A stretch of 64,000 nt of DNA from Chitinophagaceae bacterium BSSC1 (GTDB lineage: Bacteria; Bacteroidota; Bacteroidia; Chitinophagales; Chitinophagaceae): contig NKJC01000002.1 in NCBI GenBank assembly GCA_002256435.1, positions 291,996-355,995 of the forward strand. The letters are read 5' to 3'. The first letter of the stretch is position 1, and every line of letters starts with the position of its first letter. Both the position numbers and the translations under genes were made by a program. Under the pieces are notes generated by a model. The model saw nothing but the letters and a program-made list of their open reading frames with translations, was not told the DNA's origin and searched no databases. This document shows, piece by piece, positions 36,622 to 44,330 of the stretch.

Positions 36622-37242
36622 TTGGAACGAAATCTGAACCATACTATTTACTTTAGAAATTTGCCCCAGGAACCTATTAACATCATCAGCCTGATAAAGG
36701 GTTGTAGCCAAAACAACCGAATCAGCCAACGGGACTTATACCATTGGCTGCATGGCTATGCTATGAAAATCAGTTACCGATACATACAGCAACAAGAGGA
36801 AGCCGAGGAATTGGTGAGTGAAGCTTTTGTGAAACTGTTCAAAAACATAGCCCAATTTGATAGTAGCAGGCAAAATGACCAAGAAGCTTTACTTAAAGCT
36901 TGGTTTAAACGAATATTGGTCAATACTTGTATAGACCATTTGCGTAAAACACAACTGAAAATGGTGAGTTATGACGTAACGCCGGAAACAGAACCGATGA
37001 TTGAAAAGCAAGAAAGCGGTTTGGACAAAATTGCTTACCAAGAAATCATTTTGGCTATTAGAAGGCTTTCTCCTGTTTATAGAACCGTTTTCAACTTGTT
37101 TGTCATAGAAGGATTTAGTCATGAAGAAATTGCGGATACTTTAAAAATAAGTGTAGGCGCCTCAAAATCAAACCTGTCAAAAGCCAGGAATAATTTGAGA
37201 AAAATCATTTTAGAGAAAAAAGCGTATAAGCAGTATGCATAG
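36622..37242 (+). CDS. ECF-type RNA polymerase sigma factor
   Basis: 206 residues from TTG 36622; a second TTG at 36661 would still keep the family N-terminus IISLIKGCSQNN. No ATG occurs before residue 48, which is inside region 2. Region 2: AEELVSEAFVKLFKNIAQFD and KAWFKRILVNTCIDHLRK. Region 4: LSPVYRTVFNLFVIEGFSHEEIADTLKISVGASKSNLSKAR, with a clear helix-turn-helix. It directs RNA polymerase to its own promoter class; targets are unknown. The following membrane protein gene overlaps by eight bases, the usual layout for a sigma factor and its regulator. Confidence 0.92.
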   Translation: MERNLNHTIYFRNLPQEPINIISLIKGCSQNNRISQRDLYHWLHGYAMKISYRYIQQQEEAEELVSEAFVKLFKNIAQFDSSRQNDQEALLKAWFKRILVNTCIDHLRKTQLKMVSYDVTPETEPMIEKQESGLDKIAYQEIILAIRRLSPVYRTVFNLFVIEGFSHEEIADTLKISVGASKSNLSKARNNLRKIILEKKAYKQYA

Positions 37243-38491
37243 TTTTGAGGAAGATAATGAATTGGATCATGTAGCCAAAAGGGCTGCCGAGGCATTTGAT
37301 GCCCCCGGCATGGCAAATTGGGACAAGATGCAATTATTACTGGATAAGGAAATGCCCCTAGAGAAACCTAAAAAAAGGTTTTTATGGGTGTTAATACCTG
37401 CTTTGCTCTTATTGGGCATTGGGGGGGCATGGTGGTATAACCATGTTGATCAACAACTTGAGGTTAAAGAAACTACTACAAAGCCAGAACCAAGTCAAAC
37501 AACATTACCCATTGATCAACAAGCTACTTTTGAACAAAAAAAATCAACCCCAGCTGAAGCACTAACTAGTGCTAATAGTAGCCAAAATCAAACAAAGGAT
37601 TTAGTAGCAACAAAATCTGTTCAAACAAGTCCTAGTTTATTGAGTCAAATGGGGATACCAATTGGGCCCGTTGACCAAGTATTGGCTAAAGAAAATAGTC
37701 AAACAAACATTTCTCCAAATAATAACGAACTGCTTCAAGCCGCAAGTAGTACAAATACGGTTCAAGAAAATAATACTTCATCTGATTTAAATACAAAAGT
37801 ATCTAGCACCCTACATCAAACAACAACTACCAATACAAATTTGACAGAAGAAAAGTCTAGTAGCATTGTCATTAAAAACAAAAACAATACTGAAAAAGGA
37901 TTCTTTATTGGATTAACAGCAGGGATTGACGCTAGTACGGTACATTTTAATTACAAGGAAGACCTGGGTTACAATATTGGAGGCTTGATTGGATATAGAT
38001 TCAACCAACATTTCTCTATTAAAACAGGTGGAATATATACCCAGAAAAATTACAAAATGAATGGTGTAGATTTTCATGCGCCTAAGGGAACATGGGTCAG
38101 CTATTTCAAAATGGAAACGGTAACAGGATCATGTGATATGTGGGATGTTCCTCTAATAGGCACCTACCATTTTAAGTATAATGGAAAAGGTAATTATTTT
38201 GCTTCACTAGGTACTTCTTCATATTTTATGAAGAAGGAGAACTACACCTATTTATATTATGTAAATAATCAAACTTATAATAGATCTGCCAATTATCCTT
38301 CAAATGACCAGCATCTATTTGCCTTGCTTCATATTTCAGGTGGCATTGAAAAACCAATGGGAAAACACCTCACAGGCATTATTGAACCCTATGCTAAAAT
38401 TCCAATGGGAGGAGTAGGTTTTGGAAGTATAGAACTGAGTAGTTTTGGTGTAAATTTTTCTTTGACTTATAAGCAACCAAAAAGAAAATAG
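37235..38491 (+). CDS. Membrane-anchored protein with C-terminal beta-barrel-like domain; candidate regulator of the adjacent sigma factor
   Basis: 418 residues, overlapping the sigma factor gene by eight bases. A cytoplasmic-looking acidic N-terminus of about 45 residues (HVAKRAAEAFDAPGMANWDKM) precedes one membrane helix (FLWVLIPALLLLGIGGAWWY). A long Gln/Thr/Ser/Asn-rich linker (about 70-215) follows, then an outer-membrane-beta-barrel-like domain (FIGLTAGIDASTVHFNY, YNIGGLIGYRFNQHFSIKTGGIYTQKNYKM) to the end. Cytoplasmic stub plus single helix fits an anti-sigma factor; the C-terminal PorT/OMP_b-brl-like part fits a barrel. Both in one chain is a known Bacteroidota design, but its mechanism is not. 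I call regulation of the sigma factor an inference. Confidence 0.65.
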   Translation: MHSFEEDNELDHVAKRAAEAFDAPGMANWDKMQLLLDKEMPLEKPKKRFLWVLIPALLLLGIGGAWWYNHVDQQLEVKETTTKPEPSQTTLPIDQQATFEQKKSTPAEALTSANSSQNQTKDLVATKSVQTSPSLLSQMGIPIGPVDQVLAKENSQTNISPNNNELLQAASSTNTVQENNTSSDLNTKVSSTLHQTTTTNTNLTEEKSSSIVIKNKNNTEKGFFIGLTAGIDASTVHFNYKEDLGYNIGGLIGYRFNQHFSIKTGGIYTQKNYKMNGVDFHAPKGTWVSYFKMETVTGSCDMWDVPLIGTYHFKYNGKGNYFASLGTSSYFMKKENYTYLYYVNNQTYNRSANYPSNDQHLFALLHISGGIEKPMGKHLTGIIEPYAKIPMGGVGFGSIELSSFGVNFSLTYKQPKRK

Positions 38492-38499
38492 GTTCGTAA

Positions 38500-38526
38500 C
38501 ATACGATTACAAAACAAGATCGTATG
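38500..38526 (+). promoter_or_regulatory. Inverted repeat ending at the cytochrome c start codon
   Basis: CATACGAT and ATCGTATG are perfect eight-base arms separated by 11 bases. The second arm contains the ATG at 38524-38526. In RNA this hairpin would bury the start codon; as DNA it could be an operator. No T-run follows, so it is not a terminator. Confidence 0.5.
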
Positions 38527-38913
38527 ACTTATCAGAAAAAACATTCCTTACAATTTCTAGCTGTAAGTTTAGCTATGATGGCATTAATAGCTTGCAGTAA
38601 AAGTAGTGACACTGGTTCTGGAACGCCAAGTTCTTCCGACTGTGCTGCATTGGTTACCGGACAAGCAGGTCCTTTGTATACAGCAGTAAAATCAATGATG
38701 GCCTCAAATTGTTCTTCCTGTCATACGGGCAATAATGGTACTGGTGGTAAAGACTTAACCACTGATTGCAATATCATCAGTAATAAAGATAGAATCAAAG
38801 CCAGAGGCGTTGATGGCTCTCCTAGCTTTATGCCTCAGGGTAGTCAATTGAGTGCAGCCGACAAGAAAAAAATATCTGACTGGGTTAATGCAGGCGGCAG
38901 GTTCAGCGATTAG
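38524..38913 (+). CDS. Small c-type cytochrome lipoprotein
   Basis: 129 residues. MALIAC is a lipobox (Cys24), followed by a Ser/Gly linker. Haem attachment motif CSSCH lies at 63-67, and a candidate axial Met is in FMPQGSQLSAADKKKISDWVNAGG, which matches the C-terminal helix of monohaem cytochrome c. It should be an envelope-anchored electron carrier. No oxidase or dehydrogenase is adjacent. It follows the sigma factor/membrane protein pair by 32 bases and may belong to their transcript. Confidence 0.85.
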   Translation: MTYQKKHSLQFLAVSLAMMALIACSKSSDTGSGTPSSSDCAALVTGQAGPLYTAVKSMMASNCSSCHTGNNGTGGKDLTTDCNIISNKDRIKARGVDGSPSFMPQGSQLSAADKKKISDWVNAGGRFSD

Positions 38914-38945
38914 GGGCAATTGCTTGAATCGGCCTGTATTCTCAT

Positions 38946-38976
38946 AAAGCGACCCTCTGGGTTGCTTTTTTATTTT
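38946..38976 (+). terminator. Rho-independent terminator after the cytochrome gene
   Basis: AAAGCGACCC and GGGTTGCTTT pair with one G-T around TCT, followed by a T-run. It reaches the stop codon of the convergent esterase gene. Confidence 0.85.
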
Positions 38977-39800
38977 ACTCCCTTTGCAAAGAATTGGTGA
39001 AAGAATACAAAATGATAATCAATGGATTTGTTCCAATAAATAAAGTTGTGTTCTCCTGGTCTTTCAATATAATCGTGTGGAATTTTTAGTTTGTTCAGCT
39101 TGTCATGTACGGCCCTATTCATAGCCAATACCCTATCTTCTGTTCCACAATCAATTAGAATAGCTAATGAATCTTTGGGATAATGTTCAATGGTATTTAA
39201 GACACTCCAGTCATTCCAATATTGTTTATTAATAGTAGGATCACCCAACCTTTTTTCTACGCCATATCCTTGTGTAATCACAGAAACATGAAGTGCCCCA
39301 CTAGTACTTCCACAAGCCCCAAAAATATTGGCGTGTCTAAATGATAAAAACATAGCACCATGTCCACCCATACTCAATCCCGAAATAGCCCTGGCTGTTC
39401 TATTGGCAATAGTAGGATAATGTGCATCTATATATTGGGTTAACTCTTCAGCTACAAATGTCTCGTACTGATAAGAACTATCAATTGGACTATCAAAATA
39501 CCAGCTTGTATATCCTCCGTCTGGACAAACAATCATCATACCATATTGGTCAGCCAAATCCTTGATATGTGGCACTTTTAATAACCAATTATTATATGCC
39601 CCAAATGCTCCATGTAACAAATACAAAACAGGAAATTGTTTTGTACTCACTTTATTAGAACTGGGTTTTATAACAATGGTTTTAATAGACCTTTTCATCT
39701 TAGGACTATAAACTTCAATGCTATCCACACTTGCAGCATAGCCATAAGAAGAAACCAAAATAAATAGACAAAACAAAAAACTAGTTGAGCGGCATTTCAT
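38970..39800 (-). CDS. Secreted esterase-D-like alpha/beta hydrolase (copy 2)
   Basis: 276 residues with a signal peptide (FLFCLFILVSSYGYAAS). The fold matches the esterase family of S-formylglutathione hydrolase/mycolyltransferase type: LYLLHGAFGAYNNW (oxyanion region), nucleophile elbow GLSMGGHGAMFLSF, DCGTEDRVL with the acid, and RPGEHNFIYW with the His. It is a clear paralogue of the next gene upstream on the minus strand (same motifs, same length), separated by 41 bases. Substrates of such exported esterases include acetyl or feruloyl groups on polysaccharides; not assigned here. Confidence 0.88.
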   Translation of the reverse strand: MKCRSTSFLFCLFILVSSYGYAASVDSIEVYSPKMKRSIKTIVIKPSSNKVSTKQFPVLYLLHGAFGAYNNWLLKVPHIKDLADQYGMMIVCPDGGYTSWYFDSPIDSSYQYETFVAEELTQYIDAHYPTIANRTARAISGLSMGGHGAMFLSFRHANIFGACGSTSGALHVSVITQGYGVEKRLGDPTINKQYWNDWSVLNTIEHYPKDSLAILIDCGTEDRVLAMNRAVHDKLNKLKIPHDYIERPGEHNFIYWNKSIDYHFVFFHQFFAKGVK

Positions 39801-39841
39801 ATAAGTGGGATTGGAAGTTAGATTGTATAAGCTAGATTGAA

Positions 39842-40657
39842 CTAAAGGGCATTGGCATCAAAATATTTTTTGAACAACAACAATTGAAAGTCAATGCTAT
39901 TACTCCAATAAGCTGTATTATGGGCTCCTGGCCTTTCAATATAGTCATGGTCTATTTTTAGTTTCAACAGTTTCTCATGCAAGGCTTTGTTTACTGGATA
40001 AAAGAAATCGTCTACGCCACAATCAAATATCAATTTTAAAGAATTGTTCTTTAATCCGTCTACCAATTCCATTACCGTATTGGCATCCCAAACAGACTTA
40101 TTGTTTGCATATTCGCCTAAGGCTTTTTTAATTTCCCAGTTGTTGGGAAAGGGTCTAAAATCAACCCCACCACAAATACTTCCCGCTGCGCCAAATATGT
40201 TTTGGTTGCGAATAGCCAAGTAAAGCCCTCCGTGACCTCCCATACTTAAGCCTGTAATTGCCCTATGTTTTCTATCTGGAATAGTCAAATAATGTTCATC
40301 TACATATGGGATCAGGTCTTTAATTACAAAAGATTCATAACGAATGCTGGAATCAATTGGACTATCAAAATACCAGCTATTGGCGCCATCAGGGCAGACT
40401 AGAATCATATTCAAGTCTTCTGCCTTCTGTTGTAATTGAGGCGCGGCTTGGGGCCACTGGCGTTGATTACCACCATATCCATGTAGCAAGTACACCGCCG
40501 GAATTAATACTTTGCTTTTGTTCCTTGGTTGAATGACTACAAACTTGACTTGTTTGTGCAAACTATTGCTGTAAAACTGAACCGTGTCAACAGATGCATT
40601 GGCAGCAAGGCTTACCATGCAAAAAAGGAACAGAGCTATTTTAATTAGACGCATCAT
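39842..40657 (-). CDS. Secreted esterase-D-like alpha/beta hydrolase (copy 1)
   Basis: 271 residues with a signal peptide (IALFLFCMVSLAANAS). Motifs parallel those of the neighbouring paralogue: VYLLHGYGGNQRQW, GLSMGGHGGLYLAIR (nucleophile Ser), DCGVDDFFYP (acid) and RPGAHNTAYW (His). The pair SWYFDSPIDSS is shared word for word, so the two arose by tandem duplication. A perfect 11-base hairpin lies about six bases upstream of the start codon and leaves no room for a ribosome-binding site outside it. Confidence 0.88.
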   Translation of the reverse strand: MMRLIKIALFLFCMVSLAANASVDTVQFYSNSLHKQVKFVVIQPRNKSKVLIPAVYLLHGYGGNQRQWPQAAPQLQQKAEDLNMILVCPDGANSWYFDSPIDSSIRYESFVIKDLIPYVDEHYLTIPDRKHRAITGLSMGGHGGLYLAIRNQNIFGAAGSICGGVDFRPFPNNWEIKKALGEYANNKSVWDANTVMELVDGLKNNSLKLIFDCGVDDFFYPVNKALHEKLLKLKIDHDYIERPGAHNTAYWSNSIDFQLLLFKKYFDANAL

Positions 40658-40663
40658 ATAAAA

Positions 40664-40699
40664 ATTAAAGTCACCTGAAATTAATCAAGTGACTTTAAT
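40664..40699 (-). terminator. Hairpin between the M1 peptidase stop and the esterase start (terminator or attenuator)
   Basis: On the minus strand ATTAAAGTCAC and GTGACTTTAAT form a perfect 11-base stem with a 14-base loop, followed by TTTTATATG and then the esterase ATG. It looks like a terminator for the M1 peptidase gene, but its position also makes it the leader of the esterase gene. Confidence 0.75.
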
Positions 40700-40725
40700 C
40701 AAAAAAATAGATTTATCAAAAACAA

Positions 40726-43143
40726 CTAGTTCTTTTTCTCCATGGCTTTTTGCATAGGATTAACACCTGTGCTTTGACCACGTCCACCACCCTGTCTTGC
40801 CTTAAAGATGGCAAACTTACTTGGTGTAACAGTTTCCATACCCCAAGTATTGTTATTCTCATTAATATCGGCTGTTTCACGCATTGGATCCAATTTGATT
40901 CCTACCGCTTTTTTGTTTGTCAGGAACAATTTGGTCACTTTATTTTCATTTAAACGCCAAACCTGTGAAGGAATTCTTTCTGTTTGTTTGGTTCCATCTT
41001 CAAAACTGAACTCCACAATGATTGGCATCACTAAACCGCCCTTATTGCTAAAGGTAATTTCATACAAATTCACATTGGCGTATTTAGCTTTAGCAGCATT
41101 GTCCATTGATTCTGGTGTAACATTTGGAGGAGTTACTTTGTATTTAGTAGTATCGTATGGTTCAATACCCCTTGCATAACGCCAGTAAAAATCCCTTAAA
41201 CTAGTATCCGCATCGGTCAAGAAGATAATGTTCTTGTCATTACGATTTCTAATTTTAGAAATATCATCAAATGTATTCAACATAGGCTTGGCCAAAGACA
41301 TCATGCCATTTGGACTAGCATTCATAGGTGCCCCTCCGCCTCTTCCACCTTGGAATCCTGCTTGTGCAGCCATATTAGGATCATAGACACCATGCTTAAC
41401 GGTATCAATGGCAATATCGCAAGGATCTATTCCGTAGAACCATCCCCTCCAGAACCAATCCAAATCTTCTGCACTAGCGTCTTCCATAGTACGGAATAAG
41501 TCTGCGGGTTGAGGATGTTTGAAAGCCCAACGGCGAGCATATTCTTTGAAACTATAGTCAAACAGTTCCCTTCCCATAATGGTTTCTCTTAAAATATTCA
41601 AACCAGTAGCAGGCTTGGTATAAGCGTTTGGTCCAAAGAGGACAATATTTTCACTATTGGTCATAATAGGTTCCAACTGATCCTTGGGTAAACGCATATA
41701 GTCTGCAATGGTATATGCAGCACCTTTACCACGAGATGGATATTTGTTGTCATACAATTCCTCAGTTAGGTATTCTACAAAAGAATTCAACCCTTCATCC
41801 ATCCAGCTCCACTGACGCTCATCACTGTTGACAATCATGGGGAAGAAATTGTGACCTACTTCGTGAATAATCACACCCAACATTCCTTGTTTGGTAGTTT
41901 CACTATAGCTACCATCTTTTTCTGTTCTACCATTGTTAAAACAGATCATAGGATATTCCATACCATTAGAAGCTTCAATACTTTGGGCAACTGGGTAAGG
42001 ATAAGGAATAGAGAATTTAGAATAAGATTTAATAGTATGAGCTACTACTTTGGTAGAAAACTTACGATACAAGCCGTAAGCTTCTTTTGGATAACCGCTC
42101 ATGCACATTATTTTCTTTCCTTCTACATAGGCTGGCATGGCGTCCCAGATGATTTTTCTAGAAGAAGTCCATGCAAAATCACGAACGTTATCGGCTTTGT
42201 ATACCCAAGTTTTCTTAGCAGTACTTTTTTGTTTTTCTGCTTTCTTGGCTTCGTCCAGAGTTACAATTTCTACTGGCTCTTTGGCATTCTGAGCCTTAGA
42301 CCAACGAGTCATTTGTGCTGGAGATAATACTTGTGAATAGTTCTGGCACTCTCCTGTAGAAAGAATGGTATGGTCTGCAGGAACAGTCATGCTCACATTG
42401 AAATTGCCAAAAGTTAAGGCAAATTCCCCCCTTCCAGTAAATTGGTGGTGTTGCCATCCTTGAAAATCACTGTAAACAGTTAGTCTAGGATACCATTGTG
42501 CCATGGTAAAGAAATGGTTTCCATCTTCTGGGAAGAATTCATAGCCACCTCTACCTCCAACGGTTAAACGATCAGAAATCTTGTAATGCCAACTAAGGTT
42601 GAACACAAATTTCTGACCAGGTTTTAATGCTGTTGGTAATTCAACGCGCATCATGGTTTTGTTGATGGTATATTTTAAGTTCTTACCTGTAACATCGGTT
42701 AACTTGGTAATCACATCGCCCAAGCCATTATCTTTTCCAGCTTCCATCATAGCATCTGCTTGAGTGGTAGACAATTGCCTACCCATTTGCGATGAATTTT
42801 GATAACCCGCATTGTTGATGCTGCTATGCTCGTTCTCGTCCAATTGCAACCAGAGATAAGTTAGCACATCAGGAGAGTTATTATAATAAGTAACGGTTTC
42901 ACTTCCTTTTAAGGTTAAATTGGGTTCATCCAATTCACATTTGATATTGTAGTCTACCCTTTGCTGCCAATATTTTGGGCCGGGGGCACCGCTAGCTGTG
43001 CGATACTCATTGGGTGTTGGAAGAATGGTACCCAATTGTTCAAACTTGTTCCCATGATTGGAACCTGGATTGTTCATGATGTTTTGCGCCTGCGTTAAAG
43101 AAGCAAAAGCCACCATTAAAACAATGAAACCTAATTTTCTCAT
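40726..43143 (-). CDS. M1-family zinc metallopeptidase
   Basis: 805 residues with a signal peptide (LGFIVLMVAFASLTQAQ). The zinc site VIIHEVGHNFFPMIVNSDE has HExxH plus the distal Glu in WMDEGLNSFVEYLTEE (HExxH-x18-E pattern). The N-terminal beta domain shows YNIKCELDEPNLTLKGSETVTYYN, typical of aminopeptidase-N relatives. The GAMEN-like exopeptidase motif is seen only as ASNGMEYPMI, as in the Bacteroidota branch. The C-terminal part has a Gly/Met-rich loop (GFQGGRGGGAPMNASPNGMM). It lies 11 bases downstream of the HupE-like gene, so the two are likely co-transcribed. Confidence 0.92.
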   Translation of the reverse strand: MRKLGFIVLMVAFASLTQAQNIMNNPGSNHGNKFEQLGTILPTPNEYRTASGAPGPKYWQQRVDYNIKCELDEPNLTLKGSETVTYYNNSPDVLTYLWLQLDENEHSSINNAGYQNSSQMGRQLSTTQADAMMEAGKDNGLGDVITKLTDVTGKNLKYTINKTMMRVELPTALKPGQKFVFNLSWHYKISDRLTVGGRGGYEFFPEDGNHFFTMAQWYPRLTVYSDFQGWQHHQFTGRGEFALTFGNFNVSMTVPADHTILSTGECQNYSQVLSPAQMTRWSKAQNAKEPVEIVTLDEAKKAEKQKSTAKKTWVYKADNVRDFAWTSSRKIIWDAMPAYVEGKKIMCMSGYPKEAYGLYRKFSTKVVAHTIKSYSKFSIPYPYPVAQSIEASNGMEYPMICFNNGRTEKDGSYSETTKQGMLGVIIHEVGHNFFPMIVNSDERQWSWMDEGLNSFVEYLTEELYDNKYPSRGKGAAYTIADYMRLPKDQLEPIMTNSENIVLFGPNAYTKPATGLNILRETIMGRELFDYSFKEYARRWAFKHPQPADLFRTMEDASAEDLDWFWRGWFYGIDPCDIAIDTVKHGVYDPNMAAQAGFQGGRGGGAPMNASPNGMMSLAKPMLNTFDDISKIRNRNDKNIIFLTDADTSLRDFYWRYARGIEPYDTTKYKVTPPNVTPESMDNAAKAKYANVNLYEITFSNKGGLVMPIIVEFSFEDGTKQTERIPSQVWRLNENKVTKLFLTNKKAVGIKLDPMRETADINENNNTWGMETVTPSKFAIFKARQGGGRGQSTGVNPMQKAMEKKN

Positions 43144-43154
43144 AATTGTATGGT

Positions 43155-43787
43155 TTATTGTGGTAATACGTTGTGTAATCTATCCAAAGCCATGTTTAAT
43201 GCAAGTGCAAACACGGCAGCACTTACAAATAAAAGCCATTCCCTCCTATTTACCTTGATTAAACCCACAAAAACAAAGGAAATAATCAGGATAATCAAAA
43301 CAATCAAAATTTGTCCAAGCTCCAAACCCAGATTAAAAGCCAGCAATTGGCTAAAAATCCCTTGATCCTTACCCAATAAACTTTTCAAATAGCTACTAAA
43401 ACCTAAGCCATGAATCAGGCCAAAGAACAGTGCCATAAAATAAATGGGTGGGAACTTTGTCTTAAACACAAATTTCTTCACAAACAAATTACTAATAGCC
43501 GTTATTAGGATAGTGATGGGGATTAAAAACTCAATCCAATTGACCGAATAAGTAACAATATTTAGGACACTCAAAGCCAATGTAATGCTATGCCCAATGG
43601 TGAACGCCGTAACCAGTACCAAGACCTTTTTCCAATCTGCAAATTGATACCTGATGGTCAAAGCTATAATAAAGAGTATATGATCACTGGTGGTTAAACC
43701 CGCCAATTGAGACCAGAAAGATAATTGCCCGTTCCAATTGGCAATATGTTGAAAACCAGTCTCTAAATACAGTTTAAAATCATTCAT
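43155..43787 (-). CDS. HupE/UreJ-like membrane protein
   Basis: 210 residues with six or seven hydrophobic segments. HILFIIALTIRYQFADWKK, FTIGHSITLALSVL, FFGLIHGLGFSSYL and the repeated His-containing helices match the HupE/UreJ_2 family. HupE and UreJ are associated with nickel delivery to hydrogenase or urease, but neither enzyme is encoded here. The shorter Bacteroidota members may carry another metal or solute. It forms an operon with the M1 peptidase and is divergent from the DUF6702 gene with 54 bases between. Confidence 0.82.
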   Translation of the reverse strand: MNDFKLYLETGFQHIANWNGQLSFWSQLAGLTTSDHILFIIALTIRYQFADWKKVLVLVTAFTIGHSITLALSVLNIVTYSVNWIEFLIPITILITAISNLFVKKFVFKTKFPPIYFMALFFGLIHGLGFSSYLKSLLGKDQGIFSQLLAFNLGLELGQILIVLIILIISFVFVGLIKVNRREWLLFVSAAVFALALNMALDRLHNVLPQ

Positions 43788-43841
43788 AAGCGAGGTTTCA
43801 AATTAATCATGACATTTGTAGTGTAAAAAAAAGAATGTTGA

Positions 43842-44330
43842 ATGGTAAATAGTATGTTTCAATGGATTTCTTTGGCATTCGTAGCCCTATTGCACCCCTT
43901 TTATGTATCCGTTATAGAAATAAATCATAATACAAAAGAAGCCACAGCCGAAATCAGCGTTCGCATATTTACGCAGGACCTAGAAACCACTCTACAAAAG
44001 TATAGTAATACAAAAGTAGATATTGCCCATCCCGCAGACAATGCTTTGCTTGACAAACAAATCAACAATTATATTCAGCAGAAACTGCAACTCAAAATCA
44101 ATGGACAAGCTGCCAATATCCATTATTTGGGCCACGAAATTCAAATGGAAAGTGTTTGGGTTTATGCAGAAGTGCCCAAGGTTAGCCAATTAAAAAGGCT
44201 GGACGTGCAATGCCAATTGCTATTTGATTTTCAAACCTTGCAAAGCAATATTTTTCATGTAAAGGCAAAGGGGCAAGAAAAAAGCTATAAACTAGATTAT
44301 CCGAAAACTAGCACCAGTTTCGAGTTTTAA
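43842..44330 (+). CDS. DUF6702 protein
   Basis: 162 residues with a short hydrophobic N-terminus (MFQWISLAFVALLHPFYVS), probably a signal peptide. The block HPFYVSVIEINHNTKEATAEISVRIFTQDLETTLQKY is the DUF6702 hallmark, followed by a beta-rich domain to residue 155. It lies back to back with the HupE-like gene. Function unknown. Large HupE proteins of other bacteria carry an N-terminal periplasmic domain that this protein could replace as a separate chain (inference). The stop overlaps the convergent CorC-type gene by four bases. Confidence 0.75.
   Translation: MVNSMFQWISLAFVALLHPFYVSVIEINHNTKEATAEISVRIFTQDLETTLQKYSNTKVDIAHPADNALLDKQINNYIQQKLQLKINGQAANIHYLGHEIQMESVWVYAEVPKVSQLKRLDVQCQLLFDFQTLQSNIFHVKAKGQEKSYKLDYPKTSTSFEF

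Noticed and set aside
43155-43787. Nickel transporter for urease or hydrogenase
   Set aside because: The HupE/UreJ similarity is real, but no urease or hydrogenase gene is in the window, so the nickel role is not supported.
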